64,000 nucleotides of DNA, taken from Deltaproteobacteria bacterium. GTDB taxonomy: Bacteria; Myxococcota; Kuafuiibacteriia; Kuafuiibacteriales; Kuafuiibacteriaceae. Positions 26,624 through 35,012 of the stretch are shown here, piece after piece. Each line of letters starts with the position of its first letter. Position 1 is the first letter of the stretch. A program made the translations under genes and the position numbers. A model generated the notes under the pieces. That model had not been told where the DNA came from. It did not search any database and saw only the letters and a list, made by a program, of their open reading frames with translations. The stretch is from contig JACKEN010000003.1 of assembly GCA_020632995.1 (NCBI GenBank), forward strand, positions 372,001-436,000, read 5' to 3'.

Positions 26624-29600
26624 CTACTCGGTGACCTCGAAGCGCACGCCGGGCGCCTCGGCCCGGATGTCCGGCTGGTAGTAGACGTACATCTCGGACG
26701 CCGGGGCCTCCACGCTCGCGCTGAGCCCGGGGACCAGCCCGAAGGACAGATCCCGCGGCTGCCCCGCGGTGAGGCCCATCAGGTAGAAGGTCACGTACTC
26801 GGCGTCCACCTCATAGCGGGCGGCCCGGCCGTCGGCGACGATCGCGTCGAGGTCGGCGGTCCGCGGCGAGAAGCCGGGGGCCCGGCCCACCCGCACCATC
26901 ACCTGATCCCGCACCCCCTGCCCGGTGAAGGTGGCCTGCACATGGGCGGTCACCGGCGCGCCCACCGCAATCTGGGTTGCGTCGTAGGAGACGCCCAGCG
27001 CCAGCTCGGGGCTGGTCTGCGGGGCGGCGGGGGGCAGGTAGGCCTCGCGCGTCAGCTTGTAGGTCACCTCGCCGGTGCCCTGCATGCTGAGGGCGATGGT
27101 GTTGGCGCCGGGCTGCACGTAGTCGGTGATGTCGAAGCTGCGGAACAGGTCGCCGTTGGCCGGGGTCACCGAGATCGGCTCGAGGGCCAGGCCGTTGACG
27201 GTGATGGTGAAGGTGCCGTTCGCGTCGGAGCCCTGGGGCGAGGCCGCGGCGAGCAGGGCCCGGAGCGCGTTCATGGTGGCCTGGGTGTTGTACCAGCTGC
27301 CCACCGCGTCCTTGTTGCTCACCAGGTAGCGCATCGCGCCGGCCGCGTCGTCGGGGAACGCGCGGGCCTGGAAGAGACCGTAGGCCACGAGGCCGGTGGT
27401 CTCGATCGCCGCGACGTCGCCCGCCGCGCCGGTCCACGAGGGCGCCTCGGTGGGCCACAGCACCTTGCCCTCGCCCGCGTCGGTCTTCAGGCCGTCGAGC
27501 CGGGACAGGAGGGTGGAGGTGGCGGCGGCGCTGGGCGCGACCTTGGCGAGCGCGTTCATGGAGAGCGCGTTGGCGTACAGGTCGGCGCCGTCCGGCAGGT
27601 TGGCCTGCAACCAGGTGCCGCCGCGGGTGACCGCCTCGGGGGCCCAGCCGGTGTGGGCCAGGGCCCAGGTGATGAACGCGGTGGTCCGGATGTCGCTCGT
27701 GCCGAGCACCTCGTTGCCGGCGTGGAGCGCGTCGCCCGAAGCGAAGTGCCCGTCGCCCTGCTGCTGGGCGATGAGCCACTGCAGGGTGCGGTCACGCACG
27801 TCGGTGTCGATCTCGATGAGCGACTCGAGGTCCTTCAGGTGCCACAGCATGATGGCGGACAGGATCCGGTTGCCGGGATCCGCGTCGCCCCACCAGTTGA
27901 AGCCGCCGGTCGGGCTCTCGAAGGTGAGCAGGCGCTGGTAGCCGCGCTGGACGAGGGGGAGGACCTCCTCGCGCAGCTCCTCCGTCATCTGGCCGGTGGT
28001 GACCATGTACTCGGCCACCAGGGTGTTGGGCCACGCGCTCGAGGTGGTCTGCTCGAAGCAGCCGTTCGGCTCCTGGAGCATGCCCTCGAGGCCCTGGACC
28101 GCCTCGGCCGCGAAGCCGGGGGTGAGGCTCACCGAGACGAAGGTGCCGCCCTCGAGGGCATCCACCGGGACCTCGATGGTCTGGATGACGTCGCCGCCCA
28201 GCTTGTCGGAGACGCTCTCGAGGTCGAGGGTGCCGTTCGGCACCACCGCCACCGTGCGCACCAGGGCGTCTGCAATGCTCCCTGCGTTCCCCTGGAGGGT
28301 GAGGGACTGGTCGCCCGCCGCGTCCACTCGGATGCGGAAGCGGGCGGCGCGGACCTCGCTCGGCTCGAGGTGCACGGTCTGCTCGGCCGTGCCCAGCACC
28401 GTCATCCACGACGCGGGGGTGACCGCCACCCGGACGTCCTGCGCGGTGTCGAGGTAGTTGTAGACCACCGCCGGGACCTCGATCTCGTCCCCCACCGTGA
28501 GGCGGGTGGGGAGGGTCACGTCGACGAAGAAGTCCTGGAAGGTCTTCACCCCGAGGCGCGCCGAGCCCAGCCGGCCGTCCTGGGTGTGGGCGTCGGCCGA
28601 GAGGCGCCAGGTGGTGATCGAGTCGGCGAGGGGGAAGCGCACCGAGGCGGTGCCGCTGCCGTCGGTGACCAGCCACGGGTTGGCGAAGACGGTCTCACGG
28701 AAGTCCGATCGCACCTTCGCCGCGCCGCCGGAGGCGTTGCTGTCGTCCGTGGTGGGGTCGAGCGGGGCCTGGCCGCCCGCCTCGGGTGCGGGCGGGCCCG
28801 CGCCGTTGGCGAGGTCGACGCCGTCGCGCTCACCCCAGAGCAGCCACTGGTACCAGCGCTCGAGGGTCACGTCGTCCGCGGTGCCGGGGCGCTCGTCGGG
28901 GCCGCTGGAGGTCACCTTCACGAAGTACTGGTCCCTGTCGTTCTCGACCTGGTAGCGGTGGCCGAAGGGGTCCACCAGCCGCAGGAGAGCTTGCTCGATT
29001 CGGCTCGGGAGCTCGTTCTGCTCCGGGTTCGTGTTCAGCACCGCGAGGAGCGCGGTGTCGACGTCGGCCACCACCGCCTTCTCGACCAGCGCGGCCACCC
29101 GCGGGCGCTCGGAGACCACCGAGTTGTAGTCCACGCCGGTCGCGGCGGGGGCGCCGCTGGCCGCGAAGAGCAGGGCGGCGAGGGCGTCGGCGTCGGCGCC
29201 GGGGGCCTGGGCCAGCAGGTCCTTGGGGCCCTGGCCGAGCGCGCTGGTGGCGGCGGGGAGGACCCGCGGATCCAGGCTGAAGAAGGTCCTGAGGTCATCA
29301 CCCGGCTCGCCGCCGAGCGCGAAGACCGCCTCGTCCACCGCGGTGAGGCCCACCGCGGCCACCTTGGGCTGACCCTGGGGATCGAGCGCGCGGATCGTCA
29401 CCACCGCCTCCTCGCCCGGGCCGTAGGTGTCGGCGGAGGCCGTCAGCTCGACCTGCAGGCGGTCATCCGCCTGGGCGTAGAGGCGCCGCTGGCCGCTGAG
29501 CACCTCGCCCGCCGTGGCCATCGCGAAGGCGTCGATGAGCAGGCCACCCTGCATGTTCGTGCCGAGGGTGAAGCGCAGGCTGCCGCGGCCGCCCTCGAGG

Positions 29601-31357
29601 CTCACCGCCTGGGTGAGGCGGCCCTCACCGCCCTGGCGCACCCCGACGAAGGCGCGGGACACGCCGCTCGGGGCCTGCACCTGGACCACGACCTCCTGGC
29701 CGGGCCCGTAGAACGCGTGATCGGTGCGGACCAGGAGCCCTGGCCCAGCGGTGAGGCTCACCGCGCGGGAGGCGGTGCGGTCCGCGCCGTCGGTGGCCTG
29801 GAAGTTCAGCTCGAGGCTGCCGGAGGGGGTGACCTCGAAGGACGCGACGCCGCGGGCGTCGGTCTGCAGGCCGGCCTGCGTGAGGTCGCCCGAGACGTCG
29901 ACGTTGGCCACCACCGGGCGGCCGAGCGGATCGGCAACGAGCACGTAGACCCGGTTCGCGAGGCCCGCGACCATGGGGCTGACCTCGGGGAGGACGCGCA
30001 CCACCAGCGGGTCCTTCACCATGCGCAGGTTGGCCTGCGCGATCTCGGCCTGCCCGGCCGCGTCGGTGACGGTGGCCTCGACCGTGAGGGTGACACCCTC
30101 GGCCACCGCGCTGCCGCCCGCCTGGGCGGGGATCTGGAGGGTGTAGCTCGCGCTGCCCTCGGCGTCGGTGGTGGCGTTCACCGCCGCGACGACCTGGTCG
30201 CCGACCTTGGCCTGGACCTGGACCGTGGCCTGGGTCACCGGCATCCCGAACAGGTAGTGGGCCCGCACCGTGCCCTGGATGGTCTGGCCGGGCTGCAGGT
30301 AGGCCTGCGCGCTCTCCACCGCCACCTTGAGCTTGGGGAGGTTGTAGCGGAGCACCGGGATGGTGAGCTCCTCACGGACGTCGCCGGCGGAGGCGCGGAT
30401 CTTCCAGTCGCCCTCGTTCACCCGGGTGTCGGTGGGGATGTCCACCGCGGCGACGCCGAAGGCGTCGGTCTGCACGGTGCGCTTGAAGACCTTGTTGCCC
30501 TTGGCGTCCATCGCCTCGACCGCCACCTCGCGGTCGGCGAGGGGCAGGCGCTGATCCTGGGTGAGGCCGATCAGCCGGGCGTGCAGGGTCTGACCGGGCT
30601 GGTAGATGGTCTTGTCGAGGGCGACCCGGAGGCGCTCGGCCCGGGCGTGGGCGAGGCGGGTGTTGGTCCAGGCCTCGACGTCGCCGCTCCGGACGGTGAT
30701 CCGGACGTCGCCGGACTCGACGCCCTCGGGCAGGGCGACCTGCAGGAGGAGCTCACCCTTGTCGTCGGTGGCGCCGGTGGCGAGCTCGCGCTGGCCGGCC
30801 TCCTCGAGCAGGCTGGCTTGCACCTGTGCCCCGGCGACCGGCGCGCCCGCCTCGTCGCGGGTCAGGACCCACAGCTCGGCGCGCTCCGCGAGCTCGGTCG
30901 CGCCCCGGACCTGGACCTCCATGGTGCCGAGCGCGGTGTAGAGGCTGCGGCTGCCAAACAAGGTGCCGGAGGGCGTGGCGACCCTCCACCGTACCACGAG
31001 GCCGGCGGTGTCGGCCCGCGCGAGTCCGGCAGGAAGGCCTGCGAGACGCACCTCGTGCCGCTGGACCTGAGCGTCCTGCAGGATCTGGGTGGTGGCGACC
31101 GAGAGGATCCGATCCTCGGCCTCGGTCACGTCGACGAGCTCGGCCCGGAGCGCGGCCTCGAGCATGCCCGATCCCCGCTTCTCGACCTGGAAGGCGACCT
31201 GGGCCACCGCGCCGTCGGTGGACGCGCGGATCTGACCCTCGTCCACCGCGGCGGACGCGTTGGCGAGCACCTCGGGCGGCGGATTGGCGGAGTTGCCGCC
31301 GGTGCATGAGAGCGCGGCGAGGGGGAGCAGGAGGGTGGGCCAGGTTCTTGATCGCAT
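26624..31357 (-). CDS. Bacterial alpha-2-macroglobulin lipoprotein with intact thioester motif
   Basis: A 1577-aa lipoprotein (signal peptide with Cys after LAALS) with the full alpha-2-macroglobulin architecture: several MG beta-sandwich domains, the bait region, the A2M domain (NPWLVTDGSGTASVRFPLAD), the thioester domain with GCFEQ (Cys1100, Gln1103), an alpha/alpha toroid, and a C-terminal receptor-binding-like domain. It is thought to sit in the periplasm and trap proteases through the Cys-Gln thioester. The frequent partner gene pbpC is not adjacent. The start is the ATG at 31357, behind GGAGG at a 9-nt spacing. A strong alternative frame on the plus strand is only a shadow. Confidence 0.95.
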   Translation of the reverse strand: MRSRTWPTLLLPLAALSCTGGNSANPPPEVLANASAAVDEGQIRASTDGAVAQVAFQVEKRGSGMLEAALRAELVDVTEAEDRILSVATTQILQDAQVQRHEVRLAGLPAGLARADTAGLVVRWRVATPSGTLFGSRSLYTALGTMEVQVRGATELAERAELWVLTRDEAGAPVAGAQVQASLLEEAGQRELATGATDDKGELLLQVALPEGVESGDVRITVRSGDVEAWTNTRLAHARAERLRVALDKTIYQPGQTLHARLIGLTQDQRLPLADREVAVEAMDAKGNKVFKRTVQTDAFGVAAVDIPTDTRVNEGDWKIRASAGDVREELTIPVLRYNLPKLKVAVESAQAYLQPGQTIQGTVRAHYLFGMPVTQATVQVQAKVGDQVVAAVNATTDAEGSASYTLQIPAQAGGSAVAEGVTLTVEATVTDAAGQAEIAQANLRMVKDPLVVRVLPEVSPMVAGLANRVYVLVADPLGRPVVANVDVSGDLTQAGLQTDARGVASFEVTPSGSLELNFQATDGADRTASRAVSLTAGPGLLVRTDHAFYGPGQEVVVQVQAPSGVSRAFVGVRQGGEGRLTQAVSLEGGRGSLRFTLGTNMQGGLLIDAFAMATAGEVLSGQRRLYAQADDRLQVELTASADTYGPGEEAVVTIRALDPQGQPKVAAVGLTAVDEAVFALGGEPGDDLRTFFSLDPRVLPAATSALGQGPKDLLAQAPGADADALAALLFAASGAPAATGVDYNSVVSERPRVAALVEKAVVADVDTALLAVLNTNPEQNELPSRIEQALLRLVDPFGHRYQVENDRDQYFVKVTSSGPDERPGTADDVTLERWYQWLLWGERDGVDLANGAGPPAPEAGGQAPLDPTTDDSNASGGAAKVRSDFRETVFANPWLVTDGSGTASVRFPLADSITTWRLSADAHTQDGRLGSARLGVKTFQDFFVDVTLPTRLTVGDEIEVPAVVYNYLDTAQDVRVAVTPASWMTVLGTAEQTVHLEPSEVRAARFRIRVDAAGDQSLTLQGNAGSIADALVRTVAVVPNGTLDLESVSDKLGGDVIQTIEVPVDALEGGTFVSVSLTPGFAAEAVQGLEGMLQEPNGCFEQTTSSAWPNTLVAEYMVTTGQMTEELREEVLPLVQRGYQRLLTFESPTGGFNWWGDADPGNRILSAIMLWHLKDLESLIEIDTDVRDRTLQWLIAQQQGDGHFASGDALHAGNEVLGTSDIRTTAFITWALAHTGWAPEAVTRGGTWLQANLPDGADLYANALSMNALAKVAPSAAATSTLLSRLDGLKTDAGEGKVLWPTEAPSWTGAAGDVAAIETTGLVAYGLFQARAFPDDAAGAMRYLVSNKDAVGSWYNTQATMNALRALLAAASPQGSDANGTFTITVNGLALEPISVTPANGDLFRSFDITDYVQPGANTIALSMQGTGEVTYKLTREAYLPPAAPQTSPELALGVSYDATQIAVGAPVTAHVQATFTGQGVRDQVMVRVGRAPGFSPRTADLDAIVADGRAARYEVDAEYVTFYLMGLTAGQPRDLSFGLVPGLSASVEAPASEMYVYYQPDIRAEAPGVRFEVTE

Positions 31358-31585
31358 GTTGTAGGACCTCCGGGGCGTGACCAAAAGCACGCCATGTACC
31401 GCCTCGGGATGCCTGGGAATTCCCGTGGTTTTGGGCTCCGCCGGTATCAGAAGTGCGGGGACGCGGCGGGGGCGCCCTCAGGAATCCGCGGCCCCCCGAA
31501 CCCCGACACACCGCGTCATTCTCATGGGTTACGTGAGCTTTTCTAACAAAAAGGCCTTGCCTTCGGGACGCGAGGACCTTAGAGC

Positions 31586-31605
31586 ATTCAATTAATCAAT
31601 TGAAT
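31586..31605. promoter_or_regulatory. Operator palindrome of the sulfur operon
   Basis: ATTCAATTAATCAATTGAAT has perfect 8-nt arms around AATC, is strongly AT-rich in a GC-rich genome, and ends 5 nt before the ATG of the ArsR-rhodanese gene. ArsR-family sulfide and persulfide sensors (BigR/SqrR type) bind ATTC/GAAT-ended palindromes, so this is very probably the site of autoregulation and of control of the whole operon. A weak -35 (TTGCCT, 31557-31562) and -10 (TAGAGC, 31580-31585) with 17-nt spacing lie just upstream, so binding would cover the transcription start. Confidence 0.75.
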
Positions 31606-31610
31606 CTTCT

Positions 31611-32327
31611 ATGACGCCCGTGCCCGCCCAGCTCCGACAGAGCGCCCTGGATCACTACGAAGAGATGGCTCGGCTCGGGCAGGCCTTCGGCAGCCCGGTC
31701 CGGCTCCGATTGCTGGATCTCTTGCGGCAGGCGCCGCGCAGCGTGGACGCGCTGAGTGAAGAGGCGGGCCTGCCGGTGGCGAACGTGAGCCAGCACCTGC
31801 GTCAGCTCCGCGCCGCTCACGTGGTGAGCTCCGAGCGCCAAGGCCAGCGGGTGATCTACCGACTCTCCGGACCGATGGTGGCGTCGTTCTTCCTCGCGTT
31901 CCGAACGTTCGGCGAGATGCTCCTTCCGGAGCTGGATCGGTTGAAGAAAGACATCCAATCCGCCGAGCGCGGTCTCGCGCCCGACGAGTTCCGCCAGTTG
32001 CTCGATCGCGGCAAGGCCCTCGTGGTGGATGTGCGTCCGAACGAGGAGTACCATCACGCTCACTTCGACGACGCAGTCTCCATCCCGCTAGAGGAGCTGC
32101 CCAGCCGACTGCACGAGCTACCGAGGAGCAAGGTGGTGGTGCCCACGTGTCGAGGCCCTTACTGCCCTCTGGCCATCCAGGCCGTGAGCCTGCTCCGTGA
32201 GGCCGGCTTCGAGGCCGCCCACTTCGATCTCGATGAATTTAGCGAGGGCATCGGCGTAGAGACGCCGATGGTCCCGCGGTCGGCCCCGACCAAGAAGGCC
32301 GCGGCTCGAAAGAAGAGGAGTTCATGA
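31611..32327 (+). CDS. ArsR-type regulator fused to a rhodanese domain
   Basis: A 238-aa fusion. Residues about 18-88 are a winged helix-turn-helix of the ArsR type (SVDALSEEAGLPVANVSQHL, recognition helix near 56-66). Residues about 120-215 are a single rhodanese domain whose active loop is CRGPYC (Cys180, Cys185), the typical loop of this fusion family. A C-terminal Lys/Ala tail follows. The rhodanese Cys can carry a persulfide, so the protein probably senses sulfane sulfur and releases DNA when charged; that is inference. It is the first gene of a 17-gene operon and sits directly behind the AT-rich operator. The CxxxC-type metal site of classical ArsR is not seen in the HTH. Confidence 0.9.
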   Translation: MTPVPAQLRQSALDHYEEMARLGQAFGSPVRLRLLDLLRQAPRSVDALSEEAGLPVANVSQHLRQLRAAHVVSSERQGQRVIYRLSGPMVASFFLAFRTFGEMLLPELDRLKKDIQSAERGLAPDEFRQLLDRGKALVVDVRPNEEYHHAHFDDAVSIPLEELPSRLHELPRSKVVVPTCRGPYCPLAIQAVSLLREAGFEAAHFDLDEFSEGIGVETPMVPRSAPTKKAAARKKRSS

Positions 32328-33265
32328 ACATGCGTTGGATGATTCTTGGTGCTGCGCTCCTGTGGAGCGCCACCGCGCAAGCTGCTGACGAGTACTTCGT
32401 CTCCGTGGACGAGGCGAAGGCCCAGGTGGGCAAGGCCCGTTTCATCTGGGCCGACAAGGAGAGCGACTTCGAGAAGGAGCACATCCCGGGCTCCGGCATC
32501 GCCTACGCCCACGATCTGTCGATCCTGAGCGACGTGAAGGCCTGCAAGGGCCTGCCGCTCTGCGAGCCGGCCGCGGCCAAGCTGATCGGCCAGGAGCTCG
32601 GCATCGACAACGACACCGACGTCATCGTCTACGACGGCGGCGCGGGGGCAAACGCGAGCGGGATCTGGTTCCTGCTCAAGCTGTACGGCCACGACAAGGT
32701 CAAGATCCTGGATGGCGGCCTCGCCACCTGGAAGGCCCACGGCGGCAAGGTGGAGTCGGGGCACGCGGCCAAGGTGGCGGCCAAGTCGTTCACCCCCAAG
32801 GTGCAGTGGGACATGATCGCCAACGTCGACGAGGTCAAGAAGGCGACCGGCGACCAGGGGCACTACCTCCTGGTGGACGCGCGCCACAACCTCGACGAGT
32901 ACACCGGCCGCACCCTGCAGGCGGCCATGGCGGCGCCGGGCAAGGAGGCCACCGTGGCGCGCGGCGGCTACATCCCCACCGCGGTCTTCTCGCCGTGGAG
33001 CAAGTACGCTGGCAACAAGGGCGGCAAGGCCGACCAGCCCACCTTGAAGGACCAGAAGGAGCTGCAGAAGCAGCTCAAGAAGCTGTCGAAGAACGGCTAC
33101 GCGCCGGACAAGACCGTCATCAGCTACTGCCACGTGGGCCTCGGCCGCGGCTCGTTCCAGTACCTCGCCCTCAAGAAGGCCGGGCACAAGAACGTGAAGC
33201 TCTACATCGGTTCCTGGAACGAGTGGGGCAACGACCCCTCCCTGCCCCTGGGCACCCAGCCCTGA
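32324..33265 (+). CDS. Secreted two-domain rhodanese sulfurtransferase
   Basis: A 313-aa protein with a signal peptide (residues 1-21), so it acts in the periplasm. It has two rhodanese domains, as in SseA/thiosulfate sulfurtransferases. The first has a loop without Cys (VYDGGAGANASGI). The second has the active loop CHVGLGR with Cys269. Extra Cys74 and Cys80 in the first domain may form a disulfide. Rhodaneses move sulfane sulfur from thiosulfate or persulfides to acceptors. It overlaps the regulator gene by 4 nt (ATGA), so the two are co-translated. Its likely role is to bind or supply the sulfur substrate handled by the downstream enzymes. Confidence 0.9.
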   Translation: MNMRWMILGAALLWSATAQAADEYFVSVDEAKAQVGKARFIWADKESDFEKEHIPGSGIAYAHDLSILSDVKACKGLPLCEPAAAKLIGQELGIDNDTDVIVYDGGAGANASGIWFLLKLYGHDKVKILDGGLATWKAHGGKVESGHAAKVAAKSFTPKVQWDMIANVDEVKKATGDQGHYLLVDARHNLDEYTGRTLQAAMAAPGKEATVARGGYIPTAVFSPWSKYAGNKGGKADQPTLKDQKELQKQLKKLSKNGYAPDKTVISYCHVGLGRGSFQYLALKKAGHKNVKLYIGSWNEWGNDPSLPLGTQP

Positions 33266-33281
33266 TCTGAAGGAGTACGGC

Positions 33282-34406
33282 ATGACGTCGCTTCTCACCG
33301 GTCTTCTCACTGGCATGGGGTTCGGCATCCTCCTCTACAAGGTGGGCGCCACCCGGTACTCGCGGATCATGGGGATGCTGACCCTCCGCGATACCAAGAT
33401 CATGAAGTTCGCTTTCACCACCATCGCGGTGGCCTCCATGTTGTATGGGTTGGCGAGCCTCGCGGGCATCGCCAGTGACTGGAACCTCGAGACGCGCGTC
33501 ATGCCGTTCATGGGCGGCGCCCACATCCTGGGCGGCATCCTGTTCGGCGCGTCGCTCGGCGTGACCGGGCTCTGCCCGGGCACCTGCGCCGCCAAGGCGG
33601 GCGGGCGCGCGGGCGAGAAGCGCTTCGTGCTCCCCGCCGCCCTCATCGGGCTCGTCCTCGGCGTGGTCATGTACGCCTGGCTGAAGGAGCCGCTGGTGGA
33701 CGCGGGCATCGTGGCGCGGCCGCGGCAACTCACCTTGCACGGCTACCTCGGCCTCCCCTACGGCGTGGTGGCGGTCGTCTTCGGCGCGGTCATCATGACC
33801 ATCGTCCTCGTCGTGGATCGCTTCACCCCCGAGAAGCGCTACGAGCCGGTGAAGGAGCGCCACTCGATCGTCGACTGGGTGCGGGGCGAGTGGAGCTTCC
33901 TCGCCTCCGGCACCATCGCCGGCCTCTTGATCGTGGGCGCCACCGCGCAGGGCGGGTACCTCGGCTTCTCCGGCTCCCTCCTCGCGCTGGTGGGCGCGGT
34001 GTCCAACGTCATCGGGATCAAGATGGCGGCGGTGCCGGTGGTGAACGACAGCATCCTCTGGCACTCCGGCCTGATCGTGGGGGCGCTGGTGGGTGGCTTC
34101 CTCTCCAGCCTGGTGTCCACGTACTCGAAGGGCTACGTCGGGGTCCCGAAGAAGAAGACCCTCGATCCGAAGGCCATCGCCATCACCATGTCCGGCACCG
34201 CGATCATGGCGCTGGGCGCGATGGTGGGCGGCGGGTGCACGACCGGGGCCTTCCTCTCCGGCTGGCCGACCCTCTCGATCGGGAGCTTCGCCATGGCGAT
34301 CACGTTCTTCGCCACCTCGATGGCGGTCTCGAACCTCCGCCTCCTGGTCGCGCACACCTACGACCTCAACGCCGCCCAGAAGATCGGCGAGCAGGTCTAT
34401 GACTGA
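33282..34406 (+). CDS. YeeE/YedE family (TsuA-like) sulfur-compound permease
   Basis: A 374-aa integral membrane protein with about nine or ten helices. It has both Cys motifs of the family: GLCPGTC near residue 105 in the first repeat and GGGCTTGAFLSGWPTLSIGS near residue 315 in the second. TsuA/YeeE proteins pass thiosulfate or other sulfur groups through the membrane by contacts with conserved cysteines. Placement after the periplasmic rhodanese suggests uptake of thiosulfate or sulfane sulfur into the cell. The start is the ATG at 33282, 16 nt after the previous stop and behind AAGGAG. Confidence 0.88.
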   Translation: MTSLLTGLLTGMGFGILLYKVGATRYSRIMGMLTLRDTKIMKFAFTTIAVASMLYGLASLAGIASDWNLETRVMPFMGGAHILGGILFGASLGVTGLCPGTCAAKAGGRAGEKRFVLPAALIGLVLGVVMYAWLKEPLVDAGIVARPRQLTLHGYLGLPYGVVAVVFGAVIMTIVLVVDRFTPEKRYEPVKERHSIVDWVRGEWSFLASGTIAGLLIVGATAQGGYLGFSGSLLALVGAVSNVIGIKMAAVPVVNDSILWHSGLIVGALVGGFLSSLVSTYSKGYVGVPKKKTLDPKAIAITMSGTAIMALGAMVGGGCTTGAFLSGWPTLSIGSFAMAITFFATSMAVSNLRLLVAHTYDLNAAQKIGEQVYD

Positions 34407-34421
34407 GGCATGGAGCTGATG

Positions 34422-34541
34422 ATGAGTCGTCAACTGCGGGTCGCCGCAATCATCGCCGTCGTGGTCCTCGCGGTGTCCTGGATCATGCTCCGACAGCACA
34501 ACGCACAGGTCGCCGCTCCGGCGGCGGAGGCGCAGCAATGA
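34422..34541 (+). CDS. Tiny single-helix membrane peptide
   Basis: A 39-aa protein that would be missed by length filters. It has a basic start (MSRQLRV), one transmembrane helix (AAIIAVVVLAVSWIML) and an Ala/Gln-rich tail ending AEAQQ. The ATG at 34422 has GGAG six nt upstream; in-frame ATGs at 34419 and 34410 are alternatives. Its stop overlaps the next start (ATGA), so it is translationally coupled to the rhodanese-like gene. It may be an assembly or anchor subunit for its neighbours; there is no family match by eye. Confidence 0.6.
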   Translation: MSRQLRVAAIIAVVVLAVSWIMLRQHNAQVAAPAAEAQQ

Positions 34542-35002
34542 AGAAGTTCGAGCCCTTCATCTACATCGTCCTCTTCGTGGTGTTCGGGGGCCTCGTGCTC
34601 TCCGAGGGCGCGAAGGCCGCGGCGCTCGATCGGTCCATCGCGCTGACCCCGAAGGAGCTGTACCGCAAGATCGCGAAGCGGGAAGGTGCCTTGCAGATCG
34701 TCGACGTGCGCGAGGACGTCGAGGAGAACTACGAGGACACCCACATCCCCGGCGCCATCCCCTTCCCCAACTGCGACATGAAGGAGACGCCGGAGGGTGC
34801 GCGCGACCAGGTGGAGCCGTCGGTGCCCACCATCATCGTGTCCGGCGATGGCGATCAGGAGCTGTTCAACAAGTGCGCGGCGTACTTCACCTCCGCGCGT
34901 AACCTGGAGGGTGGGCTCGAGGCCTGGGACGACGAGAACCTCCCCGAGGATAGCGGTGAGTACCAGCCCCCCAAGGTGGGCGCGGGCGGCGGATGTCTGT
35001 GA
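34538..35002 (+). CDS. Membrane-anchored rhodanese-like protein without catalytic Cys
   Basis: A 154-aa protein with an N-terminal membrane helix (about residues 8-27) and one rhodanese domain in the periplasm (IVDVREDVEENYEDTHIPGA, LEGGLEAWDDENLP). At the active-loop position it reads VSGDGDQEL instead of Cys-x-x-G, so the persulfide-carrying Cys is missing. Remaining Cys are in PNCDM, NKCAA and the last residues (GGGCL). It might bind a sulfur-loaded partner instead of acting as an enzyme, or use the C-terminal Cys. It overlaps the preceding tiny gene by 4 nt and is followed by the type II molybdoenzyme. Confidence 0.8.
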   Translation: MKKFEPFIYIVLFVVFGGLVLSEGAKAAALDRSIALTPKELYRKIAKREGALQIVDVREDVEENYEDTHIPGAIPFPNCDMKETPEGARDQVEPSVPTIIVSGDGDQELFNKCAAYFTSARNLEGGLEAWDDENLPEDSGEYQPPKVGAGGGCL

Positions 35003-35012
35003 GGCGAGTGCG

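Noticed and set aside
26585..31309. A 1574-aa open frame on the plus strand opposite the alpha-2-macroglobulin gene
   Set aside because: Its translation is low-complexity (Gly, Arg, His, Val, Glu-rich) without domains; it is a by-product of strong GC bias in the third codon position of the real gene.
34197..34290. GGGC-TTGAF Cys motif considered as an Fe-S or heme site
   Set aside because: It is the known conserved Cys motif of YeeE/YedE permeases.
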